This document shows, piece after piece, positions 1 through 11,605 of a DNA stretch of 64,000 bases. This DNA is from Zeus faber (taxonomy: Eukaryota > Chordata > Actinopteri > Zeiformes > Zeidae): contig OY482854.1 in assembly GCA_960531495.1 (NCBI GenBank), positions 30,586,729 through 30,650,728 of the forward strand. The letters are read 5' to 3'. The position numbers and the translations under genes are program-made. The notes beneath the pieces are model-generated. The model was given only the letters and a program-made list of their open reading frames with translations. It was not told the origin of the DNA and searched no databases. Positions within the stretch are counted from its first letter, which is position 1. Each line of letters starts with the position of its first letter.

Positions 1-754
1 TATTCGCCCACCTTAACCTCCTCACAATTGACCTCCCAGCCATAGGTAACGAGGCAGGGTCTGAGTTCCACACAAGCCCACCTTTGCACACTGTCCTTAA
101 TAAGCCTTGAACACTGGGTGGGTTGACCTATTGCAAAATGTACACACAATGATTTTCACTGCATTCCTTCCGCATTCCTTCTTACTCTGCTCTAACTCTC
201 TGCTCTGACACTCCCAAAGGGTTAAGCACCAGGTCCCCGCTTAAGCCTGCCCTCACTGCATGACTGGGATTCAACCTAGGTAACTTATTGATTAGTGGGA
301 GAAGAAAGCAGATTGGCAACAAAACAAACAAACAGCTAGTCCGCCCCAAGGGCAATACCCAGATCTTTTTGCCCGCTGCCAACTCACTTGCCGGGACGGA
401 CTGGACAAAAAATTAAACCCCAAAGAAACAAACAGGAAAACAACCCAAATAGTCCCACGGCAAGGGCAGCTAATGGACTGTTGATATTTTGCAGGGAAAC
501 ACATTTGCAATCTTAAACACTTTGTTACCCAGCTATTAAAATACACACTGATTAAATACTAACAGCTAGATGACTAATCTTAAATACCCGGTACGTTGAT
601 CTTCTTTCCTACCGATTACCAGCCGCCTTCAATCCTTCAGACATAAAAACAATGTGACCGACATTCAAACCAGATGGTCTAAAACACTCATACAGGTACT
701 TCTCATTTAATAAGAGTTCCCTTCCTACAACCAGGTCCATAAGCAAGGACCCGT
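1..754. other. Presumed upstream intron/5' flank of eIF4E, no gene seen
   Basis: This is AT-rich sequence with only short, unsupported open frames. I looked across 1-4169 for the missing N-terminal eIF4E exon (expected to end in a segment like HYIKHPLQN with a GT donor) and found none. The stretch is most likely intron. Confidence 0.5.
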
Positions 755-1177
755 GTTATTTCACAGTAAGGGGCGTGGCGATTGCGAATGCTAGTGTAAT
801 GAATTCTGACAGACTGCGGTAATGAGACTGAGAACGGTGATTATGTGTATAGTGTGTATAAAGGGTGATGAGATGCTTGGCACTGAGACACTGCAACATT
901 GTACACAGCGTACAATAGACTGGTCAGAGAGATGGTCGTAAGTCTGAATGGTTGTTAAACAGGTCGGTCGTAGAGGTGTTTGTGTGATTTCACGGCAAGG
1001 GGGTGTGGCGATTGCGAACGCTAGTGTAGTGAATACTGACAGACTGCGAAAACGAGACAGAACGGTGATGAGATGTGTATGTAGTATATAAAGGGTGATG
1101 TGTGACGAGATGCTTGGCGCTGAGACGCCCTGCACGCCGTGATATTGTACACAGCGTACAATAGACTGGTCGTGTGT
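755..1177. repeat. Two-copy tandem duplication, period 230 bp
   Basis: The motif GTGGCGATTGCGAAYGCTAG occurs at about 775 and 1005. Each copy continues with CTGACAGACTGCG, AACGGTGAT, a TATAAAGGGTGATG segment, GAGATGCTTGGC and finally GTACACAGCGTACAATAGAC. Copy 1 runs about 755-984 and copy 2 about 985-1177, with scattered substitutions and small indels. No coding content is evident. Confidence 0.8.
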
Positions 1178-1734
1178 GTACTGTATACATCTAATTTCAT
1201 CACGTTCCCATTCCCCGCAGTCTCGGTATTCACGACCCGCTTGTAGGAAGTGAACTCGGTCGTTAAGTGAGGAGTACCTGTACACAGAAAACAGCTGTAA
1301 GCCTACCAGTTATTCTTGCACGCCAGCATGGAATGCGACGTGCACCTGCCTCACTCCACCGGCCTGAACCAAAAGTCGCAACCTGCATTCATCTCGAGGT
1401 AGCCCTTTATCTGCAAACCTCATTAATTGGTGCACCTCCCCCTTTTGCTTTTAGGAGTGCTCAAGGTTCTACCACAGGGAAATGCAGCACAGTAAAAAGT
1501 AAAATATTAATTGCAGTATTAAGAGTGAAAATGCAGCTTGCAGCTCGAACGTATAATGTTGTACAATGTGTAATGTTGGAGTAAAAACTAAACATTCAAA
1601 TCATTTATTTCACACATGCATATTGCACTGTGCAGCATGCAGTGAAATGTTTTTTGTCCAACTCCAAAGACTGCTTGGCAGAGTATTACAAATAGAAAAT
1701 GTATTGTGCGATGTTTGAGCACTAATAACAAATA
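1178..1734. other. Non-coding stretch, nothing recognised
   Basis: A 105-codon open frame at 1267-1584 has no recognisable domain. A short piece near 1607-1660 faintly resembles the LINE tails described at 42.9 and 45.2 kb, too weakly to call. Confidence 0.4.
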
Positions 1735-2145
1735 TTAGGGATGTCACGATACCTATTCAAAATGAGCATTCGACTTCAAAGTCACAAGCAGGTTCGAGAT
1801 TCTCCTCATATTTTTGAAGGTGATATTATCCTAAGTTGCTCTTGACCGCCAAGACAAATGTGATCTGATGTAACATTATCTGAAAATGAACTTGGTACTC
1901 CATCGCTGAAGCAGAGCTTTAGTGGGGGCAACAGAAGCTCCAGCATGATTTGAGGATTTAATGACTCACTTAAAGTTACTCGTTGAGAAACAAGTGTTTT
2001 TTTTTTTTTTTCTTTACAAAGACTGAGTAGTCGAACAATGGCAGAGTTGTCGGTGCTAGAAGGAAATATTGTTATATAATACAATATGTTTAAATGCAGT
2101 AGTGAATTAAAATCAATTTGATTTTGAGAATCTTGATACCCCTAA
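1735..2145. mobile_element. hAT-like non-autonomous DNA transposon (MITE), 411 bp
   Basis: The left end is TTAGGGATGTCACGATACC. The reverse complement of the right end is TTAGGGGTATCAAGATTC. The imperfect terminal inverted repeats match at about 12 of 16 positions. Short elements opening with TAGGGATGTCACGATAC are familiar in fish as hAT derivatives. It carries no transposase. A clear 8-bp target duplication is not visible. Confidence 0.55.
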
Positions 2146-2408
2146 TACATTTTAAATGCATAGTATTACAGCAGTGAGATGAACAGTTTTAATGGCTGGC
2201 CGGCCCCTTTGGTGGCCACAGGGGCCTTAGGCGGGCGCTTCGTTCGCTTACGCGTCAGCCTGTTGACTGTAGTTAAAAAGCACTACCTATGGCCGAAAGG
2301 TTTTGACCACCTTTAAAGCTCCACAGTGCATATTTTCACATTTTAACTTATATTGGAATCAATTTATTCCAGAATGACGTCTTAAGTTCATATCAATATT
2401 CCACTGAA

Positions 2409-2630
2409 ACACTATGGGCGGTTTCGTAGATAGGGTTTGATATAAATTAGTACTGAACTAATCCTGCTTAAAATAATCCAGAACTTGAATATGCCTTCCT
2501 GAGATTGCTTGATTTAAGATGAATTAATTCTAGACTAAGGTGACGAAGGGCGAGTAGGCTCCGTCTGTCTGGTGTTGCTCCAGATCAACCTGGCCCCCTT
2601 AATCCAAAGGTTACATTAAAATTAGGGATG
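2409..2630 (+). mobile_element. Fragment of inverted-repeat MITE family A (copy 1)
   Basis: This shares ordered blocks with 44635-45073: GGGCGGTTTCGTAGATAGGG near the left end, then ATTTAAGATGAATT, CTAGACTAAGG, CCGTCTGTCTGG, CCAGATCAACCTGG and TTAATCCAAAGGTT. The right half of the family consensus is missing. Confidence 0.6.
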
Positions 2631-3754
2631 AATGAATTGACATTCTGGGCCGATACAATGTTTAAAATTTAGCAGAGGCTGATACCATTCGTTTTTTTTA
2701 TTCCCCCTTTTTTGCCAGGGAGAGGAAGAAATCTTCATTGTAAAAAAAATTAACTGGGGTGTCTTTCAGCCCTTAGTCACACTATATGCGAATGAGCACA
2801 GATGTATGAAACACACCTTCTTTTTGTGAGAAATGACTTCAGAAGCCTTTTTAGCCTGCTAAGCAACTATCTACTAAATGAGACATTTTTCAATACTTTA
2901 GTAGCCCAACAAAATAATTTGGGGAAAATAAATCAAAGGTAGACTATTTTGAAAATCGGTCTGTTCTGTTTTGAAATCTAATTAGCCAGTTATTTCCCTT
3001 TGTGTGGATCTTGGTGAATGGAGCATAGCTGCTTTGTACTCCCTTCTGCTTTCTGTATTATTATTCCTTTCCACTCTCTGCTTTATATCGCGTCCAAATA
3101 CATGCAGTATCGACGCAAAAAAGCCGAACTAAATCAGTAGCCTTGTCCGCCAACCTGTGTGCTGTAAAACTCCGCAGCATCATTGTATCACGTCCTGCCT
3201 CCTGCATGCTCTACCCAGGCTCCGTCCCCTGGTCTAAACCTAACAGATTATTTCCAGGTGGTGTAAAAGTGTCTGGCACAGACAATCTTGGGTTGTGAGC
3301 AACATGTGTGAAACTCCTCACATGTATGTCATCAGGTCCGGACATTATCCGCTGTGCATATGTGAAGGCAGCTTAACGATGGAATAGCAGTCAGTGCTGG
3401 GAGGGGCAGGCATGTTAAAATAATCAAAAGTTAAAATAATTAAACTTTTTGCCGTCCTCCATGACAGAATTACAGCTGGATGTGATGTAGCTACCTTACA
3501 GACAGGGAGAAAGCGAGGAGCGGACTCTAATGCACGTGCTACGGCTGCCAGAGTTTAGGGTGCCGGTACGCTGGAATATCTCACTTAAATGGCTTGCATA
3601 AAAGCCATGGATTGATATACCTTATTTTTTCGTATTTATTAATTGCATTGAGGCGCTTTTGTGCTATAGCGAGGAAGCAGAGGGTTTGGACATGGTATCG
3701 TGTGGCGTGGTTGGTCCGGTGATAAAGTTGCGGCTCCAGGTTGCTAGTATAATT

Positions 3755-3756
<2 letters not shown>
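2631..3756. other. Intronic/upstream stretch, no gene seen
   Basis: AT-rich DNA with no supported exon. The piece at about 2625-2700 (gccgatacaatg... gaggctgatacc) resembles the end of a degraded DNA transposon, but I cannot pair it with a second end. Confidence 0.4.

Positions 3757-3826
<70 letters not shown>
3757..3826. repeat. (AT)n microsatellite
   Basis: About 35 uninterrupted AT dinucleotides lie roughly 340 bp upstream of the first visible eIF4E exon. Confidence 0.98.
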
Positions 3827-3828
<2 letters not shown>

Positions 3829-4169
3829 CATAAAATAGTTTATTTTTTATTGCAGCATTTGTACATCACCATAACATCTTGTCACACTTGTTTCGTTTTG
3901 CTGTCGTACATCCCCCTCGCCCCCACAGTGCCGTTATCCCATTCCCGTGTCCCCATCACACACAGTGCTTGTTTCGTTCCATGAGGAAACACAGTAAAAT
4001 AACCTTAATCCAAAATAAAAACACTGTTTTGGCACGCAGAGTGCCCCTGGGCTGGCACAGTCAGTGCATGGGCGCCCCATCGCTTGCGTGCCACAGAAGA
4101 CTTCCTTTAGGGAATCGTGTTAATGTGATTTTTTTTTTTTTGGTGTAAAATGTGTGGTGTGATCTGCAG

Positions 4170-4265
4170 GTGGGCGCTCTGGTTCTTCAAGAACGACAAA
4201 AGTAAAACGTGGCAGTCAAACCTGCGTCTCATCTCCAAGTTCGACACCGTGGAGGACTTCTGGGC
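4170..4265 (+). CDS. eif4e: eIF4E exon with first cap-stacking tryptophan
   Basis: The acceptor ends in ctgcag before 4170 and the donor is gtaagt from 4266. The first base completes an Arg codon from the missing upstream exon. The exon then reads WALWFFKNDKSKTWQSNLR and on through LISKFDTVEDFW, with the last two bases GC starting an Ala codon. It carries W56 (cap sandwich) and W73 (part of the dorsal eIF4G/4E-BP binding surface). Its length is 96 bp. Confidence 0.96.
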
Positions 4266-6490
4266 GTAAGTACTGCAGATCAATTAGCGATAAGTACTCC
4301 GTATAATAGAGTTGTATAATCTATTTTGAATAAGTTGTTTGAAGGTGGAAAGTGATGGAATCAAATTAAAACAAAGGAATGGCGTTGGGAGGATCTGAAC
4401 ACTGATCAGCTCTTTTTAAAGGTGATAAAACGCTAGAAATGACATTTAAATGCCATTTCCCTGACAGTAGAACCTCATTTATCCAAAGCTGCCGAATGAG
4501 TGCCGTAATGACATGTTTGGTTGACCAAAACATTAATCAACCCAACAATAAAAACTACCCCCCCTTCAGAAAAAACCTCAGTAATTTATGTTTAATTTCA
4601 GAGTTTAAAGATATCTCATGTTATTTAGCAGAACATCGTAGCTTGCGGGGAAAGAGGGAAAACTAGCTGCTTTTGATTAAATGGAAAGTTCAAAGAAGCT
4701 AAGGTCACGGAAAACTGAGTTGTAGTGTATTTAGAGTTTTTAAATGAACAATCCTTGTCTTTAAAAAAGCAAAACAAAACTCAGTATTTGGCCAAGTTGC
4801 TAAATCTTTCAGCCCCAACCTCTGTGTCCATTTCATTAAAATCCAAACGACGTGATGCTGAGTGCTTCTGGAAAACCGTGCAACATGTAGTTGGGGTTTG
4901 GGGAGGTGTGGGCGTTGGCTCCTCTGAACCCCCTTCGCTGCCCAGCTTCACGGAGACGTTCACATATAACCATGTAAGAGCGTAATACAGGTTTGGGGGA
5001 CACAGATTGGTCCTGATCTCAGACTAAATCCCGTTTTTAATCTGGACTAACTGAAATGGTCCTTCTCAGTCATGGTTTAAAAGTCTAGTCTTGGTTTGAA
5101 AAAAAAAGATTTCCAGAAGAAGATTAGAGCTAATCTAGGTCTAAGTTAATTTAAAATTAAACGTTTGGTATTAATGGGTGTGGCCTCCAGGTCGACCGGG
5201 TTGATCTGGACTAGAAAGACTAGATCCTTCTAAGTCCAGGACTTCCTCGTCTGGAACTAATTATTTGTAATTTAAGCAACATCCCAAAAATACATTGAAT
5301 TCTGAATGAATTTAAAGGGGACCTATTATGCTCCTTTTTACACATGATGATAATAATCTCTGAGGTCCCCAAAACATGTTTTCGAAGTGTTTTGTTGAAA
5401 ATACCCCTCAAATTATGTCTTCAGGCCATTGTGACACGCCTCTAAACCTGGACTGTTCCAAAACGGGCAAAACAGCCAGGCCCCTAGTTTTGAACCAATG
5501 GGTTTGAGAAGTTCCGGGTTATGTGAGCAAATGGGGTTTGAGTTTTTCCTCTGGACTGTTTTATTTACTCTGTAAACTTTTATTGATTTCACCTTTTATA
5601 AGTCCACCAAAATCTGTTTTGTGAACAAATTTGAGGTGAGAAATTAGCAAGTTGCTGAATCTTCACTCATATTAGATCTACATGGCTTCATTTAAAAGTT
5701 AATTCACACTTTGGTTGCCGTGCTGCAAGCTTCTGGGAGACACTGACTGTGGCGCACTGGGTCGCGAGCACGTGGGGATTTTGTCACGTAAATGTCGGAA
5801 AATAAAATATCTACAATAAACACTTTTGTTTGGAGAAGCGCATGCCGGAAAAAAGTATGGAGCAGATTACATGCAGTATATAGACATCCGTGACCAGCTG
5901 ACGTCAGCTCGTTCAGAGTAGAGAATTTTGGAAACGGAGTGTGCAGAGCGGCCGGAATCCTCAGCGCTTTGTTCGCGGCAATTACTTTGTCATTAGTTTA
6001 CCTCATTATTGGACACTTTGGCCACGTCTAGTATGAACATCCCACACTAACGTTATGACAGAAAATAAGAAAGCAGAATAGGTCGCCTTTAAGCGTGACA
6101 TGTATAGGGTGATATTCCTAACAGTCATGTACTCATTTATTATATCTGAGCCTAATGAAGCAATGCCGCGTATTACGATTGACTGACCGTGATAGTCCTT
6201 TCAGATAACAGTGGCACCTAGACTCCTTCAAGGGAAATTCCACGTATCAACATTAAAATGTTTAAAAATATGCTCCTTCATGTTGTTCTGTGGTCCATTA
6301 AAAGGCCAATCCCTGTCTCTGAGAACAGGAACAGGGCCGTCAGGCTGTTGGAGAGGCTGTGGCCTAGTGCCCCCTAGAGGGCCTCCATAGAGATGAATGG
6401 AGAGTCAAATTTTCAATTCCTGTTTAATGGTCTTCTGGTGTGTTCCGACACGCATTTAACCTGAAACAGGAGAGAAGTGATGATGAAACG

Positions 6491-6576
<86 letters not shown>

Positions 6577-9500
6577 TTTTTTTTTTTTTTTTTTTTTTGA
6601 TTCTTGCATGGGTGAGAAGGTAAACTGACATTTTGAGCTAAGTCTCTATTGCACCTTATTTAGAATATCCACTGTTTATTCAGTTTTTTCAGATTGTGTG
6701 GATGGAAGGGTACCTATTATCAACAAGTAAAACTTACTGAATTAATGAATCAATCTTACACCTAACTTTATTTTCATTACGTATGAAAATTATTGAAGGT
6801 TTTGTTCAGCTCGTCAATGTTTTTCTTTGACTTGGGTCAACTAGAGACATTTCAAATCGAATGAGGTAGAAGTCACAAGTTATTTCAGTTAAACCACAAA
6901 GTGGATCCGCCCTGTTCTAATGCTCTAAAAAAAATAAATCTAATATACCTTCTTTTATTTCCCAGTTTATATAATCACATTCAGGTCTCCAGTAACTTGA
7001 TGTCTGGCTGCGACTACTCTCTGTTCAAGGTAAAATCGTTTTTTTCACTAGAGACGTTAATGTTAGTCAATGATGCATTTTACAAGCCTTACTCTTGGCT
7101 TTGATTTGGGGTATTGTTATGGGCATTTTGATTTTGGGCTCTCCACTATTTAAGATAAGTACATCATATGGTATGCTATACATTGTGGGGAGTCAGACCT
7201 AAAACTGCAAGGCACTCTGCAGGGCTCAACACTAACATTTCAAAGTGGTTGCCAGGTTGGCAACTTACAGAATTTAAAATCTTCAGAGGGGAAGAAACAA
7301 GTCAAGCAGACACAAGCTGTGATAACACTAACTCCTCTGGTCACACTTAGCCTGTCTGTCTCTCTCTTACACCCACATGTACTGTATATGCTCACCACAT
7401 AGACAATCTGACATCTCAGCGGTCCTGTTTGTCCCCTCATTGTTAACGATGGGAAATTCTAATTTGCATGTTACTATTTAAAAGCAGCTCTTCACCAAAT
7501 GAAGTCATTATTATTGCTGTCCGTCTACAAACGTAAGAACTGGTTAGTAATGGCTATATGTTGACAAATTTGTCCCAATTGACTAGGGAGTAAACTAAAG
7601 ACAATTCCTGTATAGTTTTATTTTAGTTTGCTTTCTAATTACACAGTTTTGTTTCAGTTCATTCTGTTTTTCTGTCTAGTTTGAAATTAAAATGATTTTT
7701 TGCCACCTAGTTTTAGTTAACTGTACAGGGATGCTAAAATATACTTATGGTGATAGTCAATAGTTTTCCGGGTTCCTATGAATGAGTCACTGCTGACACA
7801 TTAGTTTTCAGAACCTGTGTACGCAGCATCGCTTACTGCTTTGGAGCACTTTCAACTAGAGGTGTAATATCAGAAGGAGTCGACTAGATAATTTATCGCG
7901 GGTGTCAGCGCTCTCTCAGACGGATAAAAAATAGGCCAAAATCTCTTGCCTTGGGATCGGTTTGGACGAATCGCAAAAATGTCACCCAAATTGATGGGGG
8001 GGGGGGACTCATTCACCAACAAGCGAGTTGTTTGCATCTCTGACTGTAATAACCTTGCTCTACTACCGTCCACGTTGAGTCTTTGGCTGACAGCGCTGTC
8101 AGCAGTCCGGCTAGAGAGACGCTCTGTGGCGCACCGGCATTTTAGAACTTAACTATGAGCAGGACACACGCTTACTTTCTGACTGTGGAAATTGGGCATG
8201 CAAAGGTACAGTGGGCTCATGGTTCGGTATCATCATGGTTTTGGAGCCACGGTATCTGTACGGTTTCAATATCTTTTATATTTCCGATTTTTATTTTTCA
8301 AGTTTAAACGTTTTTTTTTCCCCACCACCAAAAAAAAAGTCTACCACAAATATCTATTGTGATGCTCTGTATGACTGTAGGGGGAGACAGGGGTTCAAGT
8401 TTATTGGTGGGTTGTTATAATTTGCATAAACTCATCAGATTGGAAGGGAGGTCCAGGATAGTGAGTAATGAAAATATTGTGTGTAATAGTTTAAAAATTC
8501 ACAAAAAATAAAACCGTACCATAGTTCATTACTTTTTTGTAGAAAAGGTATTAAGTATTTTTTTCACAGAAATCAATAGTAAAACTACTTATTGAAATCA
8601 AACCTCAGTCAAACAAGGGCTTTGCCTTGTGAACCTGACGTGACAGTGGGTCCTTTTCAGCCAGGGCACCTCCCCATAGGCTATCTCTGACAGAGGGGGA
8701 AACATTTGCCGGTGGCAGATGGCAACTTAAACAAACACAACATAAGACTTGACAACAAAAGAAGGGCTCATCCAGTGAGACTCTGTTCCCTTCATTCCGA
8801 CAAAGGCGCTGTTGAAAAGAATCCACTCGCACCACAATATGGTGCGAGTGGATTCAGGAAGTGTCTGAAGAGCAGTTTTTAATAAAGAGGGACACGACCA
8901 TCCCAGGGGGTTATTTTCTCACTGGACACCTTGATTGATTGCACGCTTTCTAAAAACATTTCTATGTGGTTTTATCTTTTTTCTATGGGCAATGCTGCGC
9001 TCAGTTTGAAGGGGAAATAATAAATAGACTTTGGAAGCGTGGACTTGACAGCCAACGCGTCCGGTGGACTTTTAACGTGATAGTGTAATACCGCGGTCAT
9101 TGAACTGTAGTGTGAACCGAACGGTTCGATATCGTACCGCATACCGTTGCATCCCTAGAATAAATCATCTGTTTTCACATCACAGATGATGAAGAAAGGG
9201 ATTAAAATGTGACCAGATGACTGTGCGCACGTGAGTCAACGCATGTGCAGTGTTCTGGTTCAAACTGTAACGGCAATATTTAAATATCACTAATACAACA
9301 TTTATTTAATTTCGGGTGCATGTTTTTTCGTTTGCTTTCCCTATCTATGGTTAAGTGGTTGCCAAAGAGGGGAACCGGAGGCCACGAAATGGTTGCCAAT
9401 TGACTCAATCTGGTTGAGCGCAACCGGGCAAGTTACTGTCGAGCCCTGCTCTGGGTAAAAATAACTTCCATTGACTAGCTTCGTAGTGTATTTATTCAAT

Positions 9501-11570
9501 GGTGTACTTTTACTTTGTTGGATCCAGTTACTTTTAGAATGTGTATTAATTTCAATTTATTTCTCACTATTCTAATGTATTATGCTAATTATTTTATCAA
9601 TTTTATACAACTTTCTTTGTTTTTTTTTAAGTCTGTATATCTCAATTTTTTTTATAAGTACTGTATGAATAAAGTTATTAGATGTTATGTGATGGAGTAA
9701 GGTTTTGCTGTGAGATTACAGAACTCATCACAATTGTGTAGAGAGAGCTGTCAGTTATTACATAATTGCAATTATTTGAGAGGATCGTGACTATTTTGTG
9801 TCATGTGTCATGTTCCCATGCAATGAAAATGAGTCTCCTGAAGACCGTTGGTGGATGAACTTAGCAGACACTTGAACTATCGGGTGGAACTATGTTTGGA
9901 ACGGGAAAAAATGTCTGCTGAAATATTGAAAATCTCATAAAAGGGTAAAACTAAAGAGTGGGATTGAAAGATGCAGAGCAGCGCTCCAGCCCCTGAATCA
10001 GTCCAGTGAACCGCCTCCCTCTTTGCATTTCACAAAGTGTCTGTGACCTACGGTCCTTCCGCTGCTGAGTCACTTGCGATGAGAGCCTGCGCTAGTGGCG
10101 GAATGTAGTTGAAATGTAAAGGTTAAATAACACTCCTGGTGACTCACGGAGGGGTTGCAGGAGGAGGGGAACGGGAGCCCGGTGGTGGCTGCTGCTAAGT
10201 GACTAAATGTGTGTTTGGGTTCAGGACGGCATCGAGCCCATGTGGGAGGACGAGCTGAACCGGCGAGGAGGCCGCTGGCTCATCACACTGTCCAAACAGC
10301 AGCGCAAGATGGACCTGGACCGCTTCTGGCTGGAGACGGTGAGGCGCTCACACGGATCCAAAAAGTAGTTTTGCAAATCAGACTTTTGGAATAATGTGAG
10401 CGGTGCTATAATGTATGTAAAAGGGGCATTTCGCTTGCTATATATTTTGAACAATCATGTTGCTTGGGGGCGAGGCTCTGTTAGCACACGTTACATGCAA
10501 TGAGTCCTGAGTGGAAACCACCTGACCAGCGGAGCCAGAGTGATGGCATGCCGATTGAAACGTGAAGTGGCTGACTATCAATTGACAGGGACGGGGGGGA
10601 GGAACACCTTTTTAGGGAAGGTGCGCTGGGATTCCAGATTTCTCCTTGGCTCATAGCGAACACAAACTGCCAGCGCTGATGAATTAAACCTGTAGACTGG
10701 CCTCGGCAGATGTACACAGATGTACACAATCCTCCGGCTTCCCCAGTACTGCTTGGGTCCCAGATTAGTCCCCAAGTGACTATGTATCTTGGGGTTCCTT
10801 TAGACCACGCTCCAGGAAGAGGAAGTGATGCTTCCTATTAAACCAGAGGAATCTGACAGGGGGGGGGGGTTACCTTTGCATTTGATCAGTTTTTTTTTTT
10901 TCAGGATTTTAGTGACTCTTCCCTTCTGCAAATGGTTATGATAGTGATGTGCTCAGTGGGGTTTGTACTCTGAAATAAAAACTGGTAGGTAATATCTGAT
11001 GAAACCAACATTTTAATCAGCCCTGTGTTGAAAAGATGTTTGAACTGTCCTTTAGCCGCACTGCAAAAAAAAAATCCGTCAAAAGATGAGAAAATGTTGG
11101 AATGAAACAACTGTGCTAATTGGGTGAGATGGGTTTACTTGAAAGTTGTCTTAAAAAAAAAAAAAAAATAGGGATCTTGATAGAAATGTTATAAAACATT
11201 TTGCGAAGACTATTTTTTTAAACTGAGGGGAAAACTGTTCCTCTTTCACTGAGAGGAAATGGCTGGTTGAAGATTCTCCAACGAAAAAAGGTCTGTTCAG
11301 ATTTTACAGAAGGCAAAGCGACTGTACTGCGTTATTGCTGCTGAGGTTTTTTTTTCCCCTACTTTTGGAGAAGGTTTCAAACGTATCCGTTGTGCTGCAG
11401 CTCCTCTGTCTCGTAGGTGAAGCGTTTGACGAGCACAGTGACGAAGTCTGCGGAGCAGTCATCAACGTCCGCGCCAAAGGAGATAAAATCGCAATATGGA
11501 CCACGGACTACGAGAACAGAGAGGCCATCACACACATCGGGTAAGCATAAGAAGGTATTTAAACAAAATG

Positions 11571-11605
<35 letters not shown>

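Larger units (their letters stand above)
7220..9448. mobile_element. hAT-like element with CAGGGCTC termini, containing a second hAT-like element
   Basis: The left end is CAGGGCTCAACACTAAC at 7220. The reverse complement of the right end at 9448 is CAGGGCTCGACAGTAAC, 15 of 17 identical. Both ends continue into related sequence with GGTTGCC and GGCAACC blocks. CAGGGCTC ends are typical of fish hAT elements. Flanks share only CTCTG, so the 8-bp target duplication is eroded. No intact transposase frame remains. It fills most of the 7030-10224 intron. Confidence 0.6.
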
